Shown: piece by piece, positions 9,201 through 18,470 of the stretch
Layout: each line of letters starts with the position of its first letter
Numbering within the stretch: the first letter of the stretch is position 1
NCBI GenBank assembly: GCA_947454485.1
Contig: CANGJJ010000004.1
Coordinates: 62,001 to 126,000, forward strand
From: Beijerinckiaceae bacterium
GTDB lineage: Bacteria; Pseudomonadota; Alphaproteobacteria; Rhizobiales; Beijerinckiaceae
Direction: 5' to 3'
Length of the DNA stretch: 64,000 bases
Made by a program: the position numbers and the translations under genes
The notes under the pieces: model-generated
Databases searched by the model: none
Told to the model about the DNA's origin: nothing
Seen by the model: only the letters and a program-made list of their open reading frames with translations

Positions 9201-9333
9201 GCTGCTCAGCCAGCTCATCACGCTTTATACGACGCCGGTGATCTATCTTGCTGTTGAGGCTTTGCGTGCGCGTTTGGGTTGGGGGCGACGCCCGCGTGTC
9301 GCGCATATTGTGAAAGGGAGCGCTGCGGAATGA
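6217..9333 (+). CDS. RND efflux inner-membrane pump, first of a tandem pair (MdtB-like)
   Basis: A proton-driven drug efflux transporter of 1038 residues, normal for the HAE1 family. It begins FILRPVATSLL, the usual cytoplasmic amphipathic start, with about 12 membrane segments and two large periplasmic loops. The proton-relay aspartates are at 401-402 in VVDDAIVMIEN. The second half repeats the plan, with MGIVKKNAIMMIDFA near residues 920-935. It begins within the adaptor stop (ATGA) and overlaps the next pump by four bases. Two different pumps behind one adaptor resembles mdtABC, whose MdtB and MdtC form a mixed trimer. No regulator lies alongside, and substrates cannot be read from the sequence. 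Confidence 0.9.
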   Translation: MSVSTPFILRPVATSLLGVAILLCGLLGYWRLPVSSLPQVDFPTMQITTRLPGANPDTIAAIVTAPLERQLGQIPALTSISSQSSFGLSQITLQFELDRDIDAASQDVQSAINAASATLPRNLPYPPVYAKVNPADAPIITLAVTSETLPLRTLSDFTDTLVGPRLSEISGVGRVSIQGGIRPAVRIQADLARLAAYRMGLEDLRIAVVGANVAGAKGALDGPQQSYTIAANDQINAAEAYRNVVVAYRNNAPVMLRDVAEVIEGLENARVGGWYRGRPAIILDVQKQPGANIIATVDRLKLELPRLQRSLPAGTGIEIVHDRTQAIRASVADVQFTLVLAVGLVVMVVLLFLRSGAATIVAGVTLPLSIIATFAAMWLAGFSLDNLSLMALTIGTGFVVDDAIVMIENIVRNLERGKTPLEAALDGAREIGFTVISLTLSLIAVFIPLLFMTGIVGRMFREFAITLTLAVSVSAVISLTLTPMMCARLLRNRSEDEPMPAYLRLAEVPFAAMARWYEVTLDWALRRHRAMLFVTLGTTVLTIVLYVAMPKGFLPVQDTSLVTVTLDAAPEVSFQEISRLQEEVAERISADPDVTGVVSVVGIGPLNATLNSARLTVTLKPRDERRDDASVIATRLRASAHEIPGVTLYAQPAQDIQITTQSTRSQYQYVLASADSGSLTSWAQRLAQELRGSGIVRNVAAETNDGGLRVFVDVDREKAGRLGISMQSIDDTLNSAFGQRQVSTIYAQSNQYRVILEASPQYQTDPTDLGKLYVPAAGGVQTPLETVARIRQTTAPLTVMRTDQFPATIVSFDLAPHAALGDAVEAVARAEAAIGMPNHIIGTFRADAAEFKRSLASQPWLILAAIITIYVVLGMLYESFAHPFTILTTLPSAGVGALLALLLTGQDLSVVGLIGIVLLMGIVKKNAIMMIDFAIEAQRHGASPDDAIRRACLLRFRPIMMTTLAALLGAIPLALASGPGSELRIPLGVSIIGGLLLSQLITLYTTPVIYLAVEALRARLGWGRRPRVAHIVKGSAAE

Positions 9334-12300
9334 GGAGCCTCTCGGCACCTTTTATCCTGCGTCCTGTGGGCACGGTGCTGCTCTCCATCGGCCTGCTACT
9401 GCTTGGCTCCATCGCCTATGTCTTCTTGCCGGTGGCAAGCCTGCCCAATGTTGAGTTTCCCACGATCCGCGTGAGTGCAAGCCGCCCGGGAGCGGATCCT
9501 GCGACCATGGCGGCCAGTGTCGCTGCGCCTTTGGAGCGCAATCTTGGTGCCATCGCGGGTGTGAATGAAATCACCTCCTGGAGTTCGCTTGGCAGCTCCA
9601 ACATCATTCTGCAATTTGATCTCAACCGGAATATCGACAAGGCCGCGCGCGATGTGCAGGCGGCGTTGAATGCGGCTGTGACGGATTTGCCCGGCGACAT
9701 GCCGAGCCTGCCGCAATTTCGCAAGATGAATCCCAATGCCATGCCGGTGCTCATACTGGCGCTCACATCCGACACGATCCCGCCTGATCAGCTGTTTGAT
9801 CTGGCCGATAGTGTGATCGCCCAGCGCCTGTCGCAGCTGGATGGTGTCGCAGAAGTACAGGTGAATGGGGCCGAACAGCCAGCTTTGCGCGTGCGCCTTG
9901 ATCCTGCGCGGCTGGCGGCTATGGGCCTTGGCACAGAAGAAATTCGCACCGCCATTGTGGCCGGGAATACTTTTTCGCCGCTGGGCTCTTTTGAGGGCGA
10001 GCAGGTCAGCCAGACTTTGGCGAGCAGTGGCCGGCTGGTCACGGTTGCTGATTATGAAAATCTCATTCTGCGCAGTCGCAATGGTGCAGTGGTGCGTTTG
10101 GGCGATGTGGCCAGTGTCACGCGCGGGGTTCGCAATACGCGCGCGGCAGGCTGGTATAATGGCAAGCCCGCAGTTTTGTTGCAGATCACGAAACTGCCAG
10201 ATGCCAATGTGATTGCCACCGTCGATGGTGTGAAGCGCGTCCTGCCTGATTTACAGCGCTGGATCCCGGCTGGCGTTGATTTCAACGTCATGTCAGATCG
10301 CACCGTCATGATCCGCTCCTCCGTTCAGGATCTCGAAAAGTCGCTCGTCCTGTCAATTGCGCTTGTGATGATGGTGGTCTTTGTATTTCTGCGCCGCGCA
10401 GCAACCGTCATTGCCGCTGGTGTCACTGTGCCTTTGTCTTTGGGCGTGGCCTTTGCTGGGATGTGGGCGGCAGGTTTTACCATCGACAATCTCTCCTTGA
10501 TGGCGATTGTGATCTCGGTCGGCTTTGTCGTCGATGATGCCATTGTCATGGTCGAGAATATCAATCGCAATATCGAAGCGGGGCTGAGCCCGTTGCGTGC
10601 GGCGCTGGTGGGCGCGCGGCAAATTGGCTTCACCGTGATTTCAATCAGCCTCTCTTTGATCGCAGCCTTCATCCCGCTGTTGTTCATGTCGGGCATTATC
10701 GGGCGCATGTTCCGCGAATTCTCGCTCACGCTCAGCTTCGCCATTCTGGCCTCAGCCTTTGTATCCCTGACCGTCACGCCAATGATCTGCGGGCGCTTCA
10801 TGGGGCGCACTGTGCCAGCGCCCACTCGTTTTGATGCGTTCGTGACCCGCGCCAGCGACGCCTATGCGCGCAGCCTCGAACATGCGCTGCGCCGGCCCAT
10901 TCTGGTTTTGGTGATCTTTTTGATGACCATTGGCGCAACTGTGCAGCTTTATCGCGTCATGCCCAAAGGCATGTTGCCGCAAGACGATCTTGGTCTGCTC
11001 TTTGGATGGACTGAGGCCAGCCCCGATGTGTCTTTTGCGGCGATGGAAGAGGTGCAGCGTAAGGCCAGTGATATTCTGGCCGCTGATCCTGTGGTCGAAT
11101 CCATCGCCTCTTTTGTGGGTGGTGGCTGGTCGGTCAATTCGGGCCGCATGTTCATCAGCCTCAAAGCTGCGCGCAATGAGACATCGCAACAGGCCATTGC
11201 GCGGCTGCGGCAAAAGCTCAGTGTCGTGCCGGGCATTCGCGTCTATCTCATCGCCATGCAGGATGTGCGCGTGGGTGGGCGGCAGGGGCGATCGAACTTC
11301 CAATTCACCTTGTGGAGTTCTGATGCCGAGCAGCTGTATGAATGGGGTGCCAAGGTTCTTGAGCGCGCGCGCACGGTCCCTCAGGTTGTCGATGTTTCGA
11401 GCGATCGTGAGAAAGAAGGTCTGCAAGCACGTGTCGTGATTGATCGTGTGGCCGCAGCCCGTATGGGTGTCGCGATTTCTGCCATCGACGCTGTGCTGTC
11501 CAATGCTTTCAGCCAGCGACAAATCTCAACCATCTATGGCGAGCGTAACCAATATAAGGTTGTGCTGGAGGTTGCGCCTCTGCGTCAGCGGGACCCCAAT
11601 GATCTTGGTGGCTTGTTTGTGACGGGGACAGGCAATGCGCAAATTCCCTTGGCATCTGTCGTGCGTATTGAACGCAGCTCTGCGCCTTTGACGATCAATC
11701 ACACGGGGCCTTTTGCCTCTGTGACGATCAATTATGCAGCGGCTCCCGATGTGCCGGCTGAAGAGGCCAATCTTGCACTGCGCGATGCTGTGGCCAATTT
11801 GCATTTGCCGCAGTCTGTGCGGGCAGATTTTTCGGGCGATGCGAAAGCGCTCACTCAGACGTCAGACAGTGGCGCTTTGCTCATTCTGGCAGCACTCGTT
11901 GCAGTCTATATTATTCTGGGCATTCTCTATGAGAGCCTCATTCATCCACTGACCATCGTGTCGACTTTGCCCTCCGCAGGGCTAGGCGCATTGATCGCGC
12001 TGCAGGCGATTGGCATGGAGCTGACACTTGTGGCCTTCATTGGCATTATTCTGCTGATCGGCATCGTCAAGAAGAACGGCATCATGCTCGTCGATTTTGC
12101 GATTGCCGCCGAGAGGGCCAAGGGGCTCACGCCAGCTCAGGCTATCCGCGAGGCTGCCCGCGAGCGGTTTCGCCCGATTGTCATGACCACGCTCGCAGCG
12201 ATTTGCGGGGCCATCCCCATTGCTCTGGCCGTGGGGGCTGGGTCTGAGCTGCGTCGCCCCTTGGGTGTCACAATTGTGGGTGGCTTGTTGCTATCGCAGA

Positions 12301-12422
12301 TCCTGACGCTCTACACGACGCCAGTCATCTATTTGCTGATGAGCCGGTTCACAAAGCGCAAGGAGGTTAGTCTCCTTCAGAAATCTGGCTTGGGCCTGCC
12401 CGCAAAAGCGCCCCAGATTTAG
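9330..12422 (+). CDS. RND efflux inner-membrane pump, second of a tandem pair (MdtC-like)
   Basis: The partner pump, 1030 residues, with start at 9330 inside the previous stop (ATGA). An in-frame start at 9279 would add 17 residues inside the upstream gene and is less likely. The protein opens LSAPFILRPVGTVLL and keeps the TM4 proton-relay pair at Asp402-Asp403 (FVVDDAIVMVEN). It also has IGIVKKNGIMLVDFA in the second half and GSELRRPLGVTIVGGL near the end. Similarity to the preceding pump is clear but not close, as with MdtB and MdtC, so a mixed trimer is the reasonable inference. The gene ends 118 bases before the second adaptor. Confidence 0.9.
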   Translation: MRSLSAPFILRPVGTVLLSIGLLLLGSIAYVFLPVASLPNVEFPTIRVSASRPGADPATMAASVAAPLERNLGAIAGVNEITSWSSLGSSNIILQFDLNRNIDKAARDVQAALNAAVTDLPGDMPSLPQFRKMNPNAMPVLILALTSDTIPPDQLFDLADSVIAQRLSQLDGVAEVQVNGAEQPALRVRLDPARLAAMGLGTEEIRTAIVAGNTFSPLGSFEGEQVSQTLASSGRLVTVADYENLILRSRNGAVVRLGDVASVTRGVRNTRAAGWYNGKPAVLLQITKLPDANVIATVDGVKRVLPDLQRWIPAGVDFNVMSDRTVMIRSSVQDLEKSLVLSIALVMMVVFVFLRRAATVIAAGVTVPLSLGVAFAGMWAAGFTIDNLSLMAIVISVGFVVDDAIVMVENINRNIEAGLSPLRAALVGARQIGFTVISISLSLIAAFIPLLFMSGIIGRMFREFSLTLSFAILASAFVSLTVTPMICGRFMGRTVPAPTRFDAFVTRASDAYARSLEHALRRPILVLVIFLMTIGATVQLYRVMPKGMLPQDDLGLLFGWTEASPDVSFAAMEEVQRKASDILAADPVVESIASFVGGGWSVNSGRMFISLKAARNETSQQAIARLRQKLSVVPGIRVYLIAMQDVRVGGRQGRSNFQFTLWSSDAEQLYEWGAKVLERARTVPQVVDVSSDREKEGLQARVVIDRVAAARMGVAISAIDAVLSNAFSQRQISTIYGERNQYKVVLEVAPLRQRDPNDLGGLFVTGTGNAQIPLASVVRIERSSAPLTINHTGPFASVTINYAAAPDVPAEEANLALRDAVANLHLPQSVRADFSGDAKALTQTSDSGALLILAALVAVYIILGILYESLIHPLTIVSTLPSAGLGALIALQAIGMELTLVAFIGIILLIGIVKKNGIMLVDFAIAAERAKGLTPAQAIREAARERFRPIVMTTLAAICGAIPIALAVGAGSELRRPLGVTIVGGLLLSQILTLYTTPVIYLLMSRFTKRKEVSLLQKSGLGLPAKAPQI

Positions 12423-12540
12423 GCAGATCTCGCGCCGTTGCTCATAAAATGCCGCAAAGATCAAGGCTTGTTGGTCGCCTCATTCGTCATTATGTGCTAG
12501 ACCACAATGCCGCTTTCGGCATCTTTCCTCCCGGTGAACT

Positions 12541-13695
12541 ATGCGTCGTCCTATCCTTCTTGCGATCGTATTTGGTGTGCTTGCCTTTTTGACGATCGGG
12601 CTTGGTGTCTTCCAGTTCGTTGTGAAGCCACAGATGATCAAAGGTTTCATCAGCAAAGCCCCGCCGCCAGTTGCCACCGTTGCCGTGACCAAGCCGGTTG
12701 AGGAAAATTGGGTGCCGCGCATTCCCGCCATTGGGACCATTCGCGCTGTGCAAGGGATTGATGTGGCCCCGCAGATTGGCGGTGTCATTCGCGCCTTTCA
12801 TTTCGACTCTGGTCAAGATGTCGAAAAGGGCGCTTTGCTCATTCAGATTGATGATGCTGTCGAGCAAGCTGACCTGAAGGCCAATCTCGCGACCTTGCAA
12901 AATGCAGAGCTGGCGCTTGAGCGTCAGCGTCAGTTGATCACGGGGGGCTCGACGACACGCTCCACCCTCGATGCGACCCAGTCGCAGCGCGATGCAGCAG
13001 CGGCCGCTGTCGAGCGCTCGCGCGCTTTGATTGCGCAGAAGGCTCTGTCAGCGCCCTTTGGCGGTCGCATTGGTTTGCGGCGCGGTGATCTTGGCCAATA
13101 TGTTTCGGCTGGCACCAGCATCACCACTTTGCAGCAACTCGATCCCGTCTTCGTCGACTTCCCCGTACCGGAGCAAAATATCGCAGCACTTGTCATCGGG
13201 CAGGATGTTGAGGTTGTGATTGATGCGCTCGAGGATCGTAGCTTCAAAGGCGTGATCGTTTCGCTTGATGCCAAGGTCAGTCCCGAAACGCGTAATCTTT
13301 TGGTGCGTGCGCAGATCGACAATCGTGATCGCACTTTGCGTCCGGGCATGTTTGCCAATGTGTCGGTGATGGCAGGCAAAGCGGGCAAGGTTTTCACGCT
13401 GCCGCGCACGGCTGTGACTTTGTCGCTTTATGGCGACAGCGTCTATGTGGTGAAGCCAGCTGAGCCACAGCCCGGGGCCGCGCAGGCTGAGGGTGCTGAG
13501 CGTGTTCTGGTGGTTGAGCGCCGTCCTGTGAAGCTTGGTGAGACGCGCGGCGAGCGCGTTGCCATTGTGCAGGGCGTTGAGCCTGGCGATGAGGTCGTCA
13601 GCGAAGGTCAGTTGAAGCTGTTGAATGGGGCGCGTGTGCGGGTCGACAATACTTTGGCTCTGCCGCCTGCTTCCACTCCTCTGCCGCGCCAGTAA
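12541..13695 (+). CDS. Second RND efflux periplasmic adaptor
   Basis: A membrane-fusion protein of 384 residues with a single N-terminal anchor (LLAIVFGVLAFLTIGLGVFQFVV). It has a lipoyl half (IDVAPQIGGVIRAFHFDSGQDVEKGALLIQID), an alpha-hairpin about residues 100-160, LSAPFGGRIGLRRGDLGQYV, and a barrel domain with VFVDFPVPEQN. It is shorter than and clearly different from the adaptor at 4925, fitting MexH/AcrA-like adaptors that serve homotrimeric pumps. The 118-base gap upstream allows a separate promoter. The pump gene follows after nine bases. Confidence 0.88.
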   Translation: MRRPILLAIVFGVLAFLTIGLGVFQFVVKPQMIKGFISKAPPPVATVAVTKPVEENWVPRIPAIGTIRAVQGIDVAPQIGGVIRAFHFDSGQDVEKGALLIQIDDAVEQADLKANLATLQNAELALERQRQLITGGSTTRSTLDATQSQRDAAAAAVERSRALIAQKALSAPFGGRIGLRRGDLGQYVSAGTSITTLQQLDPVFVDFPVPEQNIAALVIGQDVEVVIDALEDRSFKGVIVSLDAKVSPETRNLLVRAQIDNRDRTLRPGMFANVSVMAGKAGKVFTLPRTAVTLSLYGDSVYVVKPAEPQPGAAQAEGAERVLVVERRPVKLGETRGERVAIVQGVEPGDEVVSEGQLKLLNGARVRVDNTLALPPASTPLPRQ

Positions 13696-13704
13696 GGGCC
13701 CCAG

Positions 13705-16700
13705 ATGCAGTTTACCGATCTCTTCATCAAACGACCTGTTCTGGCCACGGTTGTCAGCCTGTTGCTCTTGCTCATCGGCTTGCAGTCGGCGACACGTTTG
13801 CAAATCCGGCAATATCCCGAATTGTCGCAAACCTCCGTCACCATCACGACGACATATCCCGGCGCCAATGCCGAATTGATCAAGGGCTTTTTGACGACGC
13901 CGCTTGAGCAGGCGGTCGCCAGCACCGAAGGCATCGATACGATTGTCTCAAGCTCGCAGCAAAATGTCTCGACTATCACGCTGAACCTGCGTCTCAATGC
14001 CAATCCTGATCGCGCGATGACTGATGTGTTGTCGAAGATCAATCAGGTGAAGAGCACGCTGCCGCGCGAAGCCAATGATCCGATCGTGGTGAAGAAGACA
14101 GGGCAGGGCTTTGCGCTCATGTATCTGTCCTTCAATTCAGCGACCATGTCTGCCTCGCAGATCACCGACTATATGACGCGCGTTGTGCAGCCCGGTTTGC
14201 AGACACTTGAGGGTGTGGGCGAAGCGCAGATCCTCGGCGGACAGACTTTTGCCATGCGCATTTGGCTCGATCCTGAGCGTATGGCTGCGCGTGGTGTGAC
14301 GCCTGCTGATGTGCGCTTGGCGCTCGCAGCCAACAACTTCACCTCGGCCGCTGGTCAGGTGAAGGGCTCTTATGTGCAGACCTCCATCAATGCGCTGACC
14401 TCGCTTGATAGTGCGCAGGCCTTCTCGCAACTGGTGGTGGCCACACGCGGTGACTCGCTCATTCGTTTGGGCAATGTCGCCACCGTCGAGCTTGGTCCTG
14501 AGACGGTGGATGCCTCCTCGGTGTTTGACGGGCTGAAGGCTGTGTTTATTGGCGTCTATGCAACGCCCTCAGCCAATTCGCTCACGGTCATCGACAATGT
14601 GCGCAAATTCTTCCCGCAGCTGCAGGCTAATCTGCCGCCAGGACTGCAGGCTTCCATCGCCTATGACGCGACGAATTTTATTCGCGCCTCGATCTGGGAG
14701 GTTGCCAAGACCCTGATCGAAGCCGCCCTGATCGTCATCGCAGTGATCTTCCTGTTTCTGGGCAATTTCCGCTCGACGATCATTCCCATTGTCACCATTC
14801 CGCTGTCGCTCATTGGCGTGATGGCGATGCTGTTGATGATGGGCTATTCGATCAATCTGCTCACACTTCTGGCTTTGGTTCTCGCCATCGGTCTGGTGGT
14901 GGATGATGCGATTGTGGTGGTGGAGAATATTTATCGTCACATTGAAGAGGGCATGACGCCCTTTGAAGCCTCGATCAAAGGCGCGCGGGAAATCGCCGGC
15001 CCCGTTGTGGCGATGACAATTACGCTTGTTGCCGTCTATGCGCCGATTGGCTTTGTGCAGGGCGTGACAGGTTCGCTCTTCCGCGAATTTGCCTTCACTC
15101 TGGCGGGTGCAGTTGTGGTCTCCGGCATCGTGGCGCTGACTTTGTCGCCCATGATGTGTTCGAAATTGCTCAAGCCACATACGGGGAATGTTGGTTTTGC
15201 AGCTTTTCTTGATCGTGTGTTCGAGCGTCTGCGTCTGCGATTTGAGCGCATGTTGCACAGCACTTTGAACTTCCGCGCTATGACCATGCTCGTCCTTGTG
15301 GGGACAATGGCGATGACGGCCGTGATGTATCTGTCGACGCCGCGCGAGCTTGCGCCCGAAGAAGATCAAGGCTTCATCATGAGCATCGTGAAGACGCCGC
15401 AATATGCCAATCTTGATTATCTCGAACGCATGACCGGCTCGCTCTATGGTGAGTTCAGCAAGATCCCCGAGCAAGCCCATGTCTTCGCCATCAATGGTTC
15501 GGGCGGCGTGCGGCAGGCCTTTGCGGGTATTATTCTGAAGCCTTGGGATGAGCGTAAGCGCAACCAAAAACAGGTCCTGCAGGCGATGCAGCCCGCCATG
15601 GGCAAAGTGCCCGGCATGCAGGCTTTCGCCTTCTCGCCGCCCGCTCTGCCCGGCTCGACCGGCGGCCCGCCGATGCAGTTCGTCATTCGCACAACGGGTG
15701 ATTATCAGCAGCTCGCACAGGTTTTGGCCGATATGCAAAAGGCCGCGAATGAAAGCGGCATGTTTATTTTCACGGATACGGATCTCAAATTCGACACGCC
15801 GCAGATCGAGATGAAGATCGATGCGGCCAAGGCTAATCGTCTGGGCATTTCGATGCAGGATGTGGGCTCGTCTTTGGCGACTCTGCTGGGTGGCAACTAT
15901 GTGAATCGCTTCAGCCTCTATGGCCGCAGCTATCAGGTCATCCCGCAAGTGCCGCGCGAATTCCGCGAAACGCCTGATTGGTTGCTGCGCTATCAAGTGC
16001 GCACGGCCTCGGGTGATCTTGTGCCGCTCTCAGCCATTGCCACCGTCAAGCAGAGTGTGCAGCCCAATGCGCTCACCAATTTCCAGCAGTTGAGTTCAGC
16101 CACTCTGTCGGGTGTGCCGTTCCCGGGCCGCACGATTGGTGAGGCAATCGATTTCCTGACTGCGAAGTCGAAAGAGATTTTCCCCGAAGGTTACACATAC
16201 GACTTTCAGGGTGATGCGCGCCAATATGTGCAAGAGGGCAATACGCTCGCGGTAACTTTCATCTTCGCGCTGATTGTCATCTTCCTTGTTCTGGCCGCGC
16301 AGTTTGAAAGCTTCCGCGATCCGATCATCATTCTCATCGCCCTGCCCACCTCGATCTTTGGTGCGCTGCTGCCGCTGAATATTTTGGGCATCATGGGTGC
16401 GGCCTCGATCAATATTTATACGCAGATCGGGCTTGTGACCCTGATTGGCCTGATCTCCAAGCATGGCATCTTGATGGTGGAATTTGCCAACCGCCTGCAA
16501 GAGGACGAGGGTATGAGCCGCCGCAAAGCGATTGAACATGCCGCTGGTGTGCGTCTGCGCCCCATTCTGATGACCACGGCGGCCATGGTGGTTGGCATGA
16601 TCCCGCTCATTACGGCGGCGGGGGCGGGCGCGCGCAGCCGCTTTGACATCGGCCTTGTGATTGCCATGGGTATGGCCATTGGCACGATGTTCACGCTCTT

Positions 16701-16779
16701 TGTGACGCCGGCGGTCTATACATTCATCGCACGCGATCACGCGGCCGAGCGTGACCGGCTGGCGGCACCGCGCGTCTGA
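13705..16779 (+). CDS. Third RND efflux inner-membrane pump (MexI/AcrB-like)
   Basis: A 1024-residue HAE1-family drug/proton antiporter that opens FTDLFIKRPVLATVVSLLLL and has two repeated halves of about six membrane segments. The proton-relay aspartates are Asp400-Asp401 (LVVDDAIVVVEN). The second half has IGLVTLIGLISKHGILMVEFAN and ends MAIGTMFTLFVTPAVYTFIARD. With the adaptor just upstream it forms a two-gene pump lacking its own outer-membrane channel, so it may use the NodT lipoprotein at 3429 or a distant TolC. The gene ends 73 bases before prfC. Confidence 0.9.
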   Translation: MQFTDLFIKRPVLATVVSLLLLLIGLQSATRLQIRQYPELSQTSVTITTTYPGANAELIKGFLTTPLEQAVASTEGIDTIVSSSQQNVSTITLNLRLNANPDRAMTDVLSKINQVKSTLPREANDPIVVKKTGQGFALMYLSFNSATMSASQITDYMTRVVQPGLQTLEGVGEAQILGGQTFAMRIWLDPERMAARGVTPADVRLALAANNFTSAAGQVKGSYVQTSINALTSLDSAQAFSQLVVATRGDSLIRLGNVATVELGPETVDASSVFDGLKAVFIGVYATPSANSLTVIDNVRKFFPQLQANLPPGLQASIAYDATNFIRASIWEVAKTLIEAALIVIAVIFLFLGNFRSTIIPIVTIPLSLIGVMAMLLMMGYSINLLTLLALVLAIGLVVDDAIVVVENIYRHIEEGMTPFEASIKGAREIAGPVVAMTITLVAVYAPIGFVQGVTGSLFREFAFTLAGAVVVSGIVALTLSPMMCSKLLKPHTGNVGFAAFLDRVFERLRLRFERMLHSTLNFRAMTMLVLVGTMAMTAVMYLSTPRELAPEEDQGFIMSIVKTPQYANLDYLERMTGSLYGEFSKIPEQAHVFAINGSGGVRQAFAGIILKPWDERKRNQKQVLQAMQPAMGKVPGMQAFAFSPPALPGSTGGPPMQFVIRTTGDYQQLAQVLADMQKAANESGMFIFTDTDLKFDTPQIEMKIDAAKANRLGISMQDVGSSLATLLGGNYVNRFSLYGRSYQVIPQVPREFRETPDWLLRYQVRTASGDLVPLSAIATVKQSVQPNALTNFQQLSSATLSGVPFPGRTIGEAIDFLTAKSKEIFPEGYTYDFQGDARQYVQEGNTLAVTFIFALIVIFLVLAAQFESFRDPIIILIALPTSIFGALLPLNILGIMGAASINIYTQIGLVTLIGLISKHGILMVEFANRLQEDEGMSRRKAIEHAAGVRLRPILMTTAAMVVGMIPLITAAGAGARSRFDIGLVIAMGMAIGTMFTLFVTPAVYTFIARDHAAERDRLAAPRV

Positions 16780-16852
16780 GCGGAGCCTATTTCCCCGAGC
16801 GGCCGCCCATGTTAATCCCTGCCGGAGCCCAATTGGGCGGACCGGCAGGACC

Positions 16853-18436
16853 ATGACAGCAACCAATGACCCCGTGGCGCGGCGACGCACCTTCGCCATC
16901 ATCTCCCACCCTGATGCGGGTAAGACCACGCTGACCGAAAAGCTGCTGCTCTTCGGCGGCGCGATCCAGCTCGCCGGTGAAGTGCGCGCCAAGGCCAATC
17001 GTCGTCAGACCCGTTCCGACTGGATGGGCATTGAGCGCGAACGCGGCATCTCCGTCGTCACCTCGGTCATGACTTTCGAATATGACGGCTGCGTCTTTAA
17101 TCTGCTCGACACGCCGGGCCATGAAGACTTCTCCGAAGATACTTATCGTACGCTGACCGCCGTTGACTCCGCGGTGATGGTGATTGACGCGGCCAAAGGC
17201 ATCGAGGCGCGCACGCGCAAGCTCTTTGAAGTCTGCCGCCTGCGCGACATTCCCATTGTCACTTTCATCAACAAGCTCGACCGCGACACGCGCGATCCTT
17301 TCGATCTGCTCGATGAAATCGAAAAGACGCTGGCGCTTGATACAGCCCCTCTCACTTGGCCAATTGGCCGGGGGCGTGATTTTGCCGGCACCTATGATCT
17401 GCGCAAAAGCGCTATTCGCCGCGTTGATTCAGATGAGCCGCTGCAGCAAGTGAATGGGCCTGATGATCCGGTCATTGCTGATCTGCTGCCTGAATATGAT
17501 CGCGCGGCTTTCCGTGAAGAGCTGTCGCTGGCGGTTGATGCGTGCAAGCCGTTTGATCTCACAGCCTTCCGCGAAGGTCATTTGACACCTGTCTTCTGGG
17601 GTAGCGCGCTGCGCACCTTTGGCGTGCAAGATCTTATCGATGGTTTGGGTGAATTTGCGCCCCCGCCGCGCGGGCAGGATTCTTCGGCGCGCCGCATTGA
17701 GCCGCGCGAGCCCAAAATGACGGGCTTTGTGTTCAAGATCCAAGCCAATATGGATCCCAATCACCGCGACCGTATTGCCTTTACGCGCATTTGCTCTGGA
17801 AAATTGACCCGCGGCATGAAGGTGAAGCTGGTGCGCACCGGCAAGACCATGCCGATTAATGCGCCGCAATTCTTCTTCGCACAGGATCGCCAGATCGCTG
17901 AAGAGGCTTTTGCAGGTGACGTCGTGGGCATTCCCAATCACGGCACGTTGCGTATTGGCGATACGCTTACCGAAGGCGAAGACATCATCTTCCGGGGCGT
18001 GCCGAGCTTTGCGCCTGAAATTCTGCGCCGCGTGAAATTGGGCGATGCGATGAAGGCCAAGAAGCTGCGCGAATCTTTGCAGCAGATGGCTGAAGAAGGC
18101 GTCGTTCAGGTGTTCATCCCCAGTGACGGGTCTGGTGCGATTGTGGGTGTCGTGGGCGCGCTGCAGCTTGATGTGTTGCAAGAGCGTCTGCAGGCTGAAT
18201 ATGGGCTGCCGGTGACTTTCGAGCAGAGCCGCTTTGAGGTCTGCCGGTGGATCTCTTGTGAGGATCCGCTTGAGCTTGATAAGTTCATTCGTGCCTTCCC
18301 CTCATCCATCGCCAAGGATCTGGATGAGGCGCCGGTCTTTCTGGCGCAGTCGGCTTGGTCGCTGAACTATGAAAAAGAGAAGTGGCCGAAGATCGACTTC
18401 GCGGATGTGAAGGACTACCAGAAGAAGGCCGAATGA
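16853..18436 (+). CDS. prfC: Peptide chain release factor 3
   Basis: A translational GTPase that recycles RF1 and RF2 from the ribosome after peptide release, 527 residues against about 529 in Escherichia coli. Start 16853 gives the standard N-terminus; an in-frame start at 16751 would lie inside the pump gene. G motifs are visible: HPDAGKTT (residues 19-26), the switch region RERGISVVTSVM, DTPGHEDFSEDTYR and NKLDRD. The C-terminal half matches RF3 with PSDGSGAIVGVVGALQLDVLQ and EYGLPVTFE. It is cytoplasmic, and the next gene begins 34 bases later on the same strand. Confidence 0.95.
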   Translation: MTATNDPVARRRTFAIISHPDAGKTTLTEKLLLFGGAIQLAGEVRAKANRRQTRSDWMGIERERGISVVTSVMTFEYDGCVFNLLDTPGHEDFSEDTYRTLTAVDSAVMVIDAAKGIEARTRKLFEVCRLRDIPIVTFINKLDRDTRDPFDLLDEIEKTLALDTAPLTWPIGRGRDFAGTYDLRKSAIRRVDSDEPLQQVNGPDDPVIADLLPEYDRAAFREELSLAVDACKPFDLTAFREGHLTPVFWGSALRTFGVQDLIDGLGEFAPPPRGQDSSARRIEPREPKMTGFVFKIQANMDPNHRDRIAFTRICSGKLTRGMKVKLVRTGKTMPINAPQFFFAQDRQIAEEAFAGDVVGIPNHGTLRIGDTLTEGEDIIFRGVPSFAPEILRRVKLGDAMKAKKLRESLQQMAEEGVVQVFIPSDGSGAIVGVVGALQLDVLQERLQAEYGLPVTFEQSRFEVCRWISCEDPLELDKFIRAFPSSIAKDLDEAPVFLAQSAWSLNYEKEKWPKIDFADVKDYQKKAE

Positions 18437-18470
18437 GCGGTCTGGGGAATGCAAGGGCGGGGTGTCGGTC

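Noticed and set aside
14569..15996. A 475-codon minus-strand frame inside the third RND pump
   Set aside because: Its His/Arg/Gln-rich content with no fold is typical of antisense frames in GC-rich genes, and the sense gene is a complete RND pump.
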